Assembly (NCBI GenBank): GCA_963746735.1
Contig: CAVVCO010000011.1
Coordinates: forward strand, 62,001 to 126,000
Direction of reading: 5' to 3'
Source: CAVSWT01 sp963746735
GTDB lineage: Bacteria > Bacteroidota > Ignavibacteria > Ignavibacteriales > Ignavibacteriaceae
DNA length: 64,000 nt
A model generated the notes under the pieces. The model made no database searches. It saw nothing but the letters and a program-made list of their open reading frames with translations, and was not told the origin of the DNA. Position numbers and translations under genes: made by a program. This document shows positions 46,329 to 54,129 of the stretch, piece by piece (the stretch's first letter is position 1; each line of letters opens with the position of its first letter).

Positions 46329-47555
46329 CTAATAACGATACCTAATTCCTATATTAAAATTAGTGGCGAACATATTATTTTTATTATTATACCAATACGG
46401 TGAATTTGTATGCCGCGAATAGAAATTTAGATTTATAATATATTGTACCCGGTCATCTTTTAAGAAGGGGAGATAGTCTTGCCTATCACCGCCGGTTAAA
46501 ATCAAATTTAGTTGAAGCTCATTTGAATAACCAGCATCAAGTTTTATATCTGTTGTCATGTATTGTTCTGGAGTCAAATATGTCGGCTTAAAGAAAAATG
46601 CCTGAGTTTGAAAGTTGCTGCGCCATCCGACACCAAGAATAACATGCTTTGATAAATATCTTTCATAATTCGCCGAGTAAGTGTTTGCATTTATATTCCA
46701 TGTATCCCAGTAATACCTGTAACCTAATTGTATAGATGACTTGTCGGTTAAACGGTATTTAAGAGACATGGCAGCCGCACGCCTGATTCGCAAGTCTGGA
46801 TGAATCGGCTGAAATAAACTATCCGCACCGTTAATCATAATAGGAACAACTTGATAATTATCAGACAGCAGCCCGTTGTTATTAGTATAGGAAGAAAGTA
46901 ATTGAAGGATTAAGCTTTTACTAATCACTTGAGAAAAGTTTGCATTAATTGTAGTAACATTTTTAGCCTTCTTCCAGGTTACAGTTTTAGGAAAAACCTT
47001 ATCCCAGCTTCTAACTATTCCTAGTTGTACGGAAGCATTATTCTCTGCAAAATATTGAGTAAAATTTCCAATAAGAGTTGAAGACGTGTAATCGCTTTCG
47101 GTGCTGTATAAACCGTCGGCAGTTAATATACCATTGCCAATTAATTGTGCAAAACCTAGATTAAATTCATGGCGAACTTCATCGAAAGTAGGAAGTGTTA
47201 TTAAATTTCCACCACCATCAACACCTCCTCCTCCACTTGATGTTCTCCCGGAAGCTGCTGTAACGGCATCCACAATAGTTTGATTTGCGGTTGTAGTTGT
47301 TGTTTTGTACCTGCTTGGTAGGCCATTTCTAATTGATGCAGCTGTAATCATATCAACTAAATATCTTCCGTTAATACTTGTTGATCCGGACACCCGTTTA
47401 GTTATTGAAATGCTTGGATAATAAACCTGAACATTAAAATTATCAAAGTATCCGCTAAAATTTACTTGAGTTTCATTAGCAGGTAAAAGTTGTGCGTAAC
47501 TTATTGTAAATAAGCTAAAAAATATCAGAAAAAATAATATGATTTTTTTACCCAC
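46329..47555 (-). CDS. DUF3570 outer-membrane beta-barrel-like protein
   Basis: About 408 residues. The start is taken as the GTG at 47555, overlapping the upstream stop by eight bases, because a signal peptide follows at once (KKIILFFLIFFSLFTISYAQ). The body is alternating beta-strand with the DUF3570 opening SGYFDNFNVQVYYPSISITK and strongly aromatic strand ends (YRYYWDTW, YKTT), finishing NFNIGIRYRY with a terminal aromatic, as outer-membrane barrels do. DUF3570 is regularly found with DUF4266, ApbE and TlpA proteins in Bacteroidota, but its function is unknown. Confidence 0.85.
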   Translation of the reverse strand: MGKKIILFFLIFFSLFTISYAQLLPANETQVNFSGYFDNFNVQVYYPSISITKRVSGSTSINGRYLVDMITAASIRNGLPSRYKTTTTTANQTIVDAVTAASGRTSSGGGGVDGGGNLITLPTFDEVRHEFNLGFAQLIGNGILTADGLYSTESDYTSSTLIGNFTQYFAENNASVQLGIVRSWDKVFPKTVTWKKAKNVTTINANFSQVISKSLILQLLSSYTNNNGLLSDNYQVVPIMINGADSLFQPIHPDLRIRRAAAMSLKYRLTDKSSIQLGYRYYWDTWNINANTYSANYERYLSKHVILGVGWRSNFQTQAFFFKPTYLTPEQYMTTDIKLDAGYSNELQLNLILTGGDRQDYLPFLKDDRVQYIINLNFYSRHTNSPYWYNNKNNMFATNFNIGIRYRY

Positions 47556-47769
47556 ACCCACAGCCACCGCTTTCTGCGCCAGTGGCACCTTCTACACCTT
47601 CCCTGTAATCAATAAAGTGTTCTTTAATTCCTGCATTAATAGGGTTCTCATCTATAATCATAATTGGATCTGAGAGGCCTTCCTTTTCCCAGGGCTTAAC
47701 AGTAGCACATCCGAAAAGGAGTAGTGAAACGATAACTAGCAATAATAACATTCGGACTTTTGTTATCAA
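47548..47769 (-). CDS. DUF4266 small lipoprotein with Gly/Cys-rich tail
   Basis: 73 residues from a TTG at 47769 (AAAGAGAATT before it), or 67 from the ATG at 47751. Lipobox LLLFGC then ATVKPWEKEGLSDPIM and the DUF4266 core. The C-terminus is GATGAESGGCGCG, ending in a Gly-Cys-Gly-Cys-Gly tail typical of DUF4266. Translationally coupled to the DUF3570 gene (8-base overlap) and two bases after the TlpA stop. The tail may carry a modification or bind a metal; this is inference. Confidence 0.85.
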   Translation of the reverse strand: MITKVRMLLLLVIVSLLLFGCATVKPWEKEGLSDPIMIIDENPINAGIKEHFIDYREGVEGATGAESGGCGCG

Positions 47770-47771
47770 GA

Positions 47772-48290
47772 TTAATTCTCTTTCAATAATTGAGATAATT
47801 CTGAATCAAAATCGTTTACGTATGAATCTTTGAAGCCATTATGCCAAAAACGTATTTTACCTTTTTTATCGATAAAGATTGTAGTAGGCATGGCTTGAAT
47901 ATTAAATAATGATGGGATTTTTTGGTTATTATCTAAAACTATCGGAAAAGATGGCTCGGGGAAAAGTTTATTTAGAAATTCATCCACATTATTTTTTTCT
48001 TTATCAATATTAACTGCTATTAATTGAAAATTAGAATCTTTATGTGCTCTATAAAATTTTATAAGCTGAGGCATTTCTTCGCGGCATGGGGGGCACCAGC
48101 TTGCCCAGAAATCTATCAATACTACTTTGCCGGTGTAATCGGATAATTTTATTTCTTTAGAGTTAAGTGTCTTGCCTTCAAAGTTTGGGGCGGGAGACCC
48201 AATTTTTTCCTGAGAGAATCCGTTGGTTGTCAAAATTGCTAGTAAAAGTACAAGAAAAATTTTTACTGTAATCCGCATAAGAAAATTCAT
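47772..48290 (-). CDS. TlpA-like periplasmic thioredoxin-fold protein
   Basis: 172 residues with a signal peptide (ends LTTNGFSQE), mature part the thioredoxin fold: GSPAPNFEGKTLNSKEIKL, active-site WASWCPPCREEMPQL (CxxC), and AMPTTIFIDKKGKIRFWHNG with the cis-Pro. It transfers electrons to reduce disulfides or haem ligands in the periplasm. It leads a five-gene cluster (TlpA, DUF4266, DUF3570, NusG-II, ApbE) whose shared theme is redox cofactor handling outside the cytoplasm. Confidence 0.9.
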   Translation of the reverse strand: MNFLMRITVKIFLVLLLAILTTNGFSQEKIGSPAPNFEGKTLNSKEIKLSDYTGKVVLIDFWASWCPPCREEMPQLIKFYRAHKDSNFQLIAVNIDKEKNNVDEFLNKLFPEPSFPIVLDNNQKIPSLFNIQAMPTTIFIDKKGKIRFWHNGFKDSYVNDFDSELSQLLKEN

Positions 48291-48643
48291 TCAATAAATT
48301 ATGATACTGAGACTATTCAATTGGAAATTTAGATAAATGTGTTGTAACAATAAAAATTACATATTCCATATTCAAGAGATAAAAGACAGACTGCAAAAAT
48401 AAATGGACTATTTATTATCGGAATGCGAAATTTGATGCATTATTGTTGTTAAAGATTCACTATATATAAAATAAGTTATTTAAAATAGGAAGATATTCTT
48501 AAAACTTGACAAACCTCACTTAAGTAGAATGGAAATGATTTGGACATTTGAAAGAAAATAAATTAATGTAAAAGTTTGTTAACTATCAAAAATATTTTTC
48601 ATTAAGTTTATTTTGCGAATAATAAAAATTAAAATTAGAAAGC
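48291..48643. other. Divergent promoter region between tlpA-like and pduS-like genes
   Basis: 353 AT-rich bases with no gene. I found no clear TAnnTTTG in either direction; promoters for both sides must lie here. Confidence 0.4.
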
Positions 48644-49987
48644 TTGATGACAAACTCGGGAATATTAAATAAAATTCGAGAAGCCGGTGTTATGGGTGCA
48701 GGGGGAGGCGGCTTTCCTACTTACAAAAAGCTTGAAGCAAATGTTGATCATATAATTGCAAATGGTGTTGAATGCGAACCTCTTCTATACAAAGACAGGG
48801 AAGTAATGCTAAAAGAAACCGAGAAGATGATACAAGGATTAGAAATAGTTCGTGAGATTACCGGTGCAAAAAAAGTTACAATCGCAATTAAGAAAAAGAA
48901 TCTAGACGTTGCGGAAATTATTAAACCACTCGCAAAAAAAACGGGTTTTGATATTTTTATAACAAAAAATGTTTATCCTGCCGGGGATGAATACATATTA
49001 GTCTACGATATAACCGGGAAAAGAATTCCTCCCAATGGAATTCCATTAATGGTAGGTTGTCTTGTAAATAATGTTGAAACTTTAGTAAATATTGCAAACG
49101 CATTCGAAGACAAACCGGTAACGGAAAAATTTATTACCATAACAGGGGCAGTAAAAAATCCGGTAACTACATCAGTTCCAATTGGGACCAGCATTAAAGA
49201 TTGTATTGAATTCGCTGGCGGATTTACAACTGATGATCCAGTAGTGCTTACAGGCGGAGTAATGATGGGCGGAGTTGAAACTGATTTTTCTCAGCCAATT
49301 GCTAAAACGCTTGGAGGATTAATTATTCTTCCATCTGATCATACACTTGTAGTTAGAAAATCATCTCCGCAAAAAGTATATAATAAAACAGGTCACAGCA
49401 CTTGTGATCAGTGTTCTTTTTGCACACAATTGTGTCCGCGATATATTCTTGGCTACCCAATTCAGCCGCATCTTGTTATGCGTTCTTTGCAGATGACGGG
49501 CGAAGCAAAAGAAAGATTAAATCTTTGGGCTGCGAGCTGCTGCGAATGCAATGTTTGTACCTTATTTGCCTGTCCAGAAAAACTTGATCCCAAAAATATT
49601 TGCGCAGATACGAAAGTAAAATTGCGCGAAGAGAAAAAAGGTTTTACAAAAGAACAGATAGAAGAAGTTTTCAGAGATGTTCATCCGGTAAGAGATGGAA
49701 GAGAAATTCCAATTTCAATATTATATCAAAGGCTTGGGATAAAATCTTATGATAGGAAAGCTGATTTTAAAATCTTTGATAAAAATAATGAAGAAGTAAT
49801 TATCCCATTGAAATATAATTTCGGGAAAGCAGCAAAACCCATTGTAAGTGTTGGTTCAAAAGTAACTAAAGGAAGTATGATTGCCTCAACTGATGAAAAC
49901 GATTTGAGTGTTCCGGTTCATTCCAGTATTGACGGATTTGTAAAAGCAATTTCCGATAAAGGAATTTTAGTATCGGCAAATTATTAA
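48644..49987 (+). CDS. pduS: PduS-like (RnfC-related) flavin/Fe-S electron-transfer protein
   Basis: 447 residues. The N-terminal Rossmann-like domain holds GVMGAGGGGFPTYKKLEANV and GVECEPLLYKDREVM, the FMN/NADH-binding part of RnfC/NuoF-like proteins. An SLBB domain lies at ~165-230. Two 4Fe-4S sites follow: CDQCSFCTQLCPR and CCECNVCTLFACPE. The C-terminal ~60 residues are a RnfC barrel-sandwich domain (PVHSSIDGFVKAISDKGI). PduS is the cobalamin reductase/electron-transfer partner of microcompartments. It is 15 bases before a pduT-like BMC gene, which makes PduS more likely than RnfC; no other Rnf or BMC gene is in the window. Confidence 0.85.
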   Translation: MMTNSGILNKIREAGVMGAGGGGFPTYKKLEANVDHIIANGVECEPLLYKDREVMLKETEKMIQGLEIVREITGAKKVTIAIKKKNLDVAEIIKPLAKKTGFDIFITKNVYPAGDEYILVYDITGKRIPPNGIPLMVGCLVNNVETLVNIANAFEDKPVTEKFITITGAVKNPVTTSVPIGTSIKDCIEFAGGFTTDDPVVLTGGVMMGGVETDFSQPIAKTLGGLIILPSDHTLVVRKSSPQKVYNKTGHSTCDQCSFCTQLCPRYILGYPIQPHLVMRSLQMTGEAKERLNLWAASCCECNVCTLFACPEKLDPKNICADTKVKLREEKKGFTKEQIEEVFRDVHPVRDGREIPISILYQRLGIKSYDRKADFKIFDKNNEEVIIPLKYNFGKAAKPIVSVGSKVTKGSMIASTDENDLSVPVHSSIDGFVKAISDKGILVSANY

Positions 49988-50002
49988 TAAAGGATTTTTT
50001 AA

Positions 50003-50553
50003 ATGAAAGCAGCAATAGGGTTAATTGAACTTTCCAGCATAGCAAAAGGTATTGAAGTTTCGGATGCAATGTTGAAGCGTGCAGATATTGAAATAATTGT
50101 TAACCGCACAATTTGTCCCGGGAAAATATATGATACTTAATTGGAGGTGATGTTGACGCAGTGAATGCAAGCATTGAAACCGGGATTGAGAAAAGTGCGG
50201 ATGAACTTGTAGATAATTTTATAATTCCAAATGTGCATCCATCAATTTTCCCGGCTATTAGCGGAATAAATCCTGTGGTTGATTTGCAGGCTCTTGGTGT
50301 GATTGAGTCTTTTTCGGTAGCGTCAATTATCGAAGCTGCAGATGCTGCTGTTAAATCTGCTTCAGTAGAATTAATTACAGTTTATCTTGCAATGGCAATA
50401 GGCGGTAAAGGTTATGTTATGCTTACCGGCGATGTTGCATCAGTTCAAACTGCTGTTGATACTGGTTCTGCCGCAATTGCAAAAAAGGGTTTGCTGGTCC
50501 AGAAAGTTGTTATACCTCATCCAAGGAAGGAAGTATTACAATCGTGGATATGA
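50003..50553 (+). CDS. pduT: PduT-like BMC-T trimeric shell protein with Fe-S Cys, frameshifted
   Basis: Start at 50003 with AAAGGATT before the ATG. The two tandem BMC folds are clear: KAAIGLIELSSIAKGIEVSD then, after the join, ALGVIESFSVASIIEAADAA with AIGGKGYVMLTGDVASV. The segment RTICPGK keeps the central-pore Cys that in PduT ligates a 4Fe-4S cluster. The first frame ends at 50140; deleting one A near 50123-50126 and one near 50139-50140 restores KYMILIGGDVDAVNASIETG and gives a ~182-residue protein, the family length. It forms shell trimers that pass electrons across a bacterial microcompartment, with PduS. Found here alone. Confidence 0.85.
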
Positions 50554-50701
50554 TATGAAAATAGTCAACTATTTATAACACGATAAAATAATTTTTGTAA
50601 TTAAAAAATGTAAATAAAATAATGCTTAGTTCTTATCTCAATTGATAACAGTGTATTAATATCAATAAAGTAGCAATCAATTATTTTTCATAACTTAATT
50701 T

Positions 50702-51730
50702 CTATTTAAAGAAATTCTTTAAGACATATCCTTTTTCAATTAGATAATTTTCGTTTTTCTTAATAAAATTTTTAATGACTTCAATCGGTATAACTTTAGT
50801 GATTCCATAGTTATATTGTTTCAGATTGGTAACATATTCACTTCCGGAATATGGTATTAACTCGTCATAGTTAGATAAAGACTTTGGAGGAGTTAAAATT
50901 TGAGTCGTTTCTTCCGGCATTGATTGTACAATCCCAACCAACTCAAAATTAGGCACACCATCTCTTACAGCTAAAACAACTCCGCCGCTAAATCCTCTGT
51001 TAACAACTCCGTCAATTAAAAAACTTCCTTCTTTATCAAGAGAAGGGCTGCTTACAATTGCTTTTGAAATCATTTTAAAATTAATAGGAAACCCCATAAA
51101 ATATACGAAGCTTCCCCATTCTAATTCCTTTGCTGAACCATTGGGATAATTGAATACCTTCAGCTTAATTGAAAAATCGGGTGAATATGTATTTCCTAAC
51201 AACGCAACATCAATATTATTATCAATCAGGAGAATGTTCACTTCGCTTCCATTAGGAAAGCCGGCAATATAATTTTTTTGACGTTCTTTGATCGAGATGC
51301 TTGCGATTTCATCTGTAAAATATCCGTTAGCATCAGAGAAATATGTAATTAAAGTGTCAGGAAAATTCACAATATGAGCTGCTGTTAATAAAGCTACGTT
51401 TCCGTTTTCATTTGATAATATTGTTGTCGACCCGGAGCTTGTCTTTTCATACAAGATTTTTTGCTTTAAATTTTTTTCAATTACTGCTTCAGTCAAATCT
51501 TTCTTTTTAACATTACTGTTTTCATTCAATTGAAAAGACTGGTAGAATGCGACACAATTTAACCTTTGAATTGAATTGCTGATATCGCTTAGTTGTTTTG
51601 AAGCTGCGTTATACGGAAACTCACTATCATATTTCCCATCATTTAAAACCGGGAAAATATTTTTGTAGGAAGGCGCACATGAAAAATAAAATAGTGAGAA
51701 CAGCAACAACAAAATTTTGTAATTTTTCAT
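50702..51730 (-). CDS. Trypsin-like (S1 family) serine protease lipoprotein
   Basis: 342 residues with a lipoprotein signal (LLLLFSLFYFSC). The trypsin-fold triad is visible: His in LLTAAHIVNFPD, Asp in NIDVALLG, Ser in GVVNRGFSGGVVLAV. The Ser motif GFSGG and the long loop before it are usual for envelope proteases of this kind (HtrA-like, without a PDZ domain). Target unknown. Transcribed alone, convergent with the pduST genes. Confidence 0.8.
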   Translation of the reverse strand: MKNYKILLLLFSLFYFSCAPSYKNIFPVLNDGKYDSEFPYNAASKQLSDISNSIQRLNCVAFYQSFQLNENSNVKKKDLTEAVIEKNLKQKILYEKTSSGSTTILSNENGNVALLTAAHIVNFPDTLITYFSDANGYFTDEIASISIKERQKNYIAGFPNGSEVNILLIDNNIDVALLGNTYSPDFSIKLKVFNYPNGSAKELEWGSFVYFMGFPINFKMISKAIVSSPSLDKEGSFLIDGVVNRGFSGGVVLAVRDGVPNFELVGIVQSMPEETTQILTPPKSLSNYDELIPYSGSEYVTNLKQYNYGITKVIPIEVIKNFIKKNENYLIEKGYVLKNFFK

Positions 51731-51806
51731 TTTAGTCCATTTTGCTATTTCTAAAAATACGAAGTTTAAACAGCAAATATCCTAGTACTTAAGTTAATGA
51801 ACTTTA

Positions 51807-54086
51807 TTATTTTAGCAGCAGCATCTTTTGAACCGCAGAAAAATCACCAGCTGTTAAACGATAAAAATAAATCCCACTTGCTAAGTTCGCTGCATTAAAG
51901 TTTAAGTTATAATAGCCTGCACTTTGCTGTTTATTTACTAACGTTGCAACTTCACGTCCAATTGCATCATATACTTTAACAGTAACAAATGATTCTTTTG
52001 GAATTTGATATTTAATTGTTGTTGATGGATTAAAGGGGTTGGGGTAGTTTTGAAACAAATGAAATTTATCTATTACGTTACTCTCAACATCATATGTCAC
52101 ATCAGTAATAAAAGTGTCGACTCCTGAATATACTGAAATACCAAGAGTCATAAGATCAGTTGCAAGGTTACCTAACCATTTTTTATTCTTACTATCAATT
52201 GCAATAGTACTAAAATGTCCTGATTCAATCCAATTCCAATTTTTCCCATTATATTCCCAAAATCCAGTAGATGTTGATTTTGAGTTAGATATTATCCAAA
52301 CAATTCCGGTATTATCTGCAACTATTCCTGTTATTCCATTAATATTTATAGGATCAGTTGTCCATTCGTAGTTATTAAATTTAAATACTGTTCCGTTGTC
52401 AAGACCTATCCAAATATTATCTTTGTAATCAATTCCTATTGCTGACACGTTTGAAGATGAAAGGCTGTTTGTAGAATCATATATAACCCAACTTTTCCCA
52501 TCGTATTTTGCGAGGCCCTTATCTGTTCCGATCCAAATTCTATTTTCTTTATCAACAGCTAAGGCATTAATTGAGTCCGATGGTAACTTGGAATTTTTTG
52601 TGTTATATAAAGTCCATTCTGTATCATTAAACTTAATCAATCCGCGGCAAGCAGTTCCAATCCATTTATTCCCATTTTTATCAATCTTGATGGACAATAT
52701 AGGCGAGTTAGGAAGAATTGAATTTGTAGAATCATACATAGTCCATGCATTATTTTTAATTTTAATTAGTGCTGAAGAAGAATGATACGATCTATTATTT
52801 CTTGACCAATTAGTTAATCCAACCCACTTTGTTCCGTTTGAATCTATTGCAATATAACTAACCGAGTTTAATGGCATTATTGAATTTGTAGTATCATAAA
52901 CTTCCCAATTTATATCATCTGTTACTGCCAAACCGTTATCGGTTCCAATCCATTTATTGTTTTGCAAATCAATTGCAATATTATAAATATATTTACTTGG
53001 CAAAGCAGGTGTTTTAACATTAAGCAGATTCCATTCTTTACCATCAAATTTCCCTAAGTTTTCATCTACAGTTTCAGTCCTCCCAAAAATGAAACTTTGA
53101 GTTGTAACCCACATATTACCATTCTTATCAGAAAAAATGCTCTCTATGGGCTGGACTAAAATGCTATCCCATGGATTTCTCCATTTATCTCCTATAAATT
53201 CATATGCATTTTGCCCAATAAGTTGCTGATAACCTGCAATCCAAAGATTGTTATTTTTATCAAAACTAATCTTCAAATCATAAAAAGATAACCCTGGTAT
53301 TTTAATAGTAGTGAGGTTAGCGCCGTTAAATTTATTAATTGCAGTATCGAATTTCATATAATAAAATAAATTATTTTCATTATCGAAAGCAATATCCGAA
53401 ACTGCTGTTAAGCTTGAATCTTTAAATATGGACCAATCAGTTCCCGTGTATTTAATAATACCTCCTTTTGCTGTCCCAATCCATACATTATTGCTGTCAT
53501 CCATTGAAAGCGCTGTTATATTATTATCAGGAAGAACAGAATTTAATGAATCATAAACAGTCCATTCATTACCGTTATATTTTATTAATTTTTGGGGAGT
53601 TGCAAACCATTTATTATTATTAAAGTCAATTAAAATATCTACTTCATTATTTATCGCTTTTATATTTAGCAATGGAGAATTTTTTTGATCGTAATATGTA
53701 AGATTTGTTCCGTCAAATGAGGCAAATATATATTCAGAATCGTTTTGAAGAATAAACCATTTTATCCCTTTTTTATCTACATAGAATTTTGACACCTTAG
53801 GCAAATAATCATTATTGTTTAAATATTTGTATCCAGATTCCAAACCAAAATCACGATAATTATATCTCTCAATCTGATTTGTTTCAATATTTATTTTTAA
53901 CAAGTCGGTATTTTTTGCAACCCAAAGAAAGTTCCCTTCTTGATAAATTGAGTTTATAACTTGAGAATGATGAGTATAATAACTCCATAAGGTATCCTGT
54001 GGAAAAGACATTTTAGAGAAGCAAATAATAAGACTAACAATTATATAAATCTTAAAATTTAGTCTCCCATAATTTATTGAAGTCAA
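51807..54086 (-). CDS. Secreted two-component-regulator-type propeller protein with T9SS sorting domain
   Basis: 759 residues from a TTG at 54086, which has AAGGATT upstream and a signal-like segment (IYIIVSLIICFSKMSFPQ). Residues ~40-640 carry ~14 propeller units of the Reg_prop type, each with NNVWIGTAKGGIIKY- or NKWIGTDNGLAV-like text. The last ~80 residues are a T9SS type A domain (NYPNPFNPSTTIKYQIPK ... GIYFYRLTAGDF). No sensor-kinase part follows, so only the extracellular propeller is retained. It is a tandem paralogue of the broken gene downstream (54130). Confidence 0.88.
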   Translation of the reverse strand: MTSINYGRLNFKIYIIVSLIICFSKMSFPQDTLWSYYTHHSQVINSIYQEGNFLWVAKNTDLLKINIETNQIERYNYRDFGLESGYKYLNNNDYLPKVSKFYVDKKGIKWFILQNDSEYIFASFDGTNLTYYDQKNSPLLNIKAINNEVDILIDFNNNKWFATPQKLIKYNGNEWTVYDSLNSVLPDNNITALSMDDSNNVWIGTAKGGIIKYTGTDWSIFKDSSLTAVSDIAFDNENNLFYYMKFDTAINKFNGANLTTIKIPGLSFYDLKISFDKNNNLWIAGYQQLIGQNAYEFIGDKWRNPWDSILVQPIESIFSDKNGNMWVTTQSFIFGRTETVDENLGKFDGKEWNLLNVKTPALPSKYIYNIAIDLQNNKWIGTDNGLAVTDDINWEVYDTTNSIMPLNSVSYIAIDSNGTKWVGLTNWSRNNRSYHSSSALIKIKNNAWTMYDSTNSILPNSPILSIKIDKNGNKWIGTACRGLIKFNDTEWTLYNTKNSKLPSDSINALAVDKENRIWIGTDKGLAKYDGKSWVIYDSTNSLSSSNVSAIGIDYKDNIWIGLDNGTVFKFNNYEWTTDPININGITGIVADNTGIVWIISNSKSTSTGFWEYNGKNWNWIESGHFSTIAIDSKNKKWLGNLATDLMTLGISVYSGVDTFITDVTYDVESNVIDKFHLFQNYPNPFNPSTTIKYQIPKESFVTVKVYDAIGREVATLVNKQQSAGYYNLNFNAANLASGIYFYRLTAGDFSAVQKMLLLK

Positions 54087-54129
54087 AATTCAATCCTTTA
54101 AATTAAAACTTAAATGCAAGTTGATCTTT

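Noticed and set aside
48644..49987. rnfC of an Rnf ion-pumping complex
   Set aside because: No rnfABDEG genes follow; the next gene is a BMC-T shell protein, so PduS is the better call.
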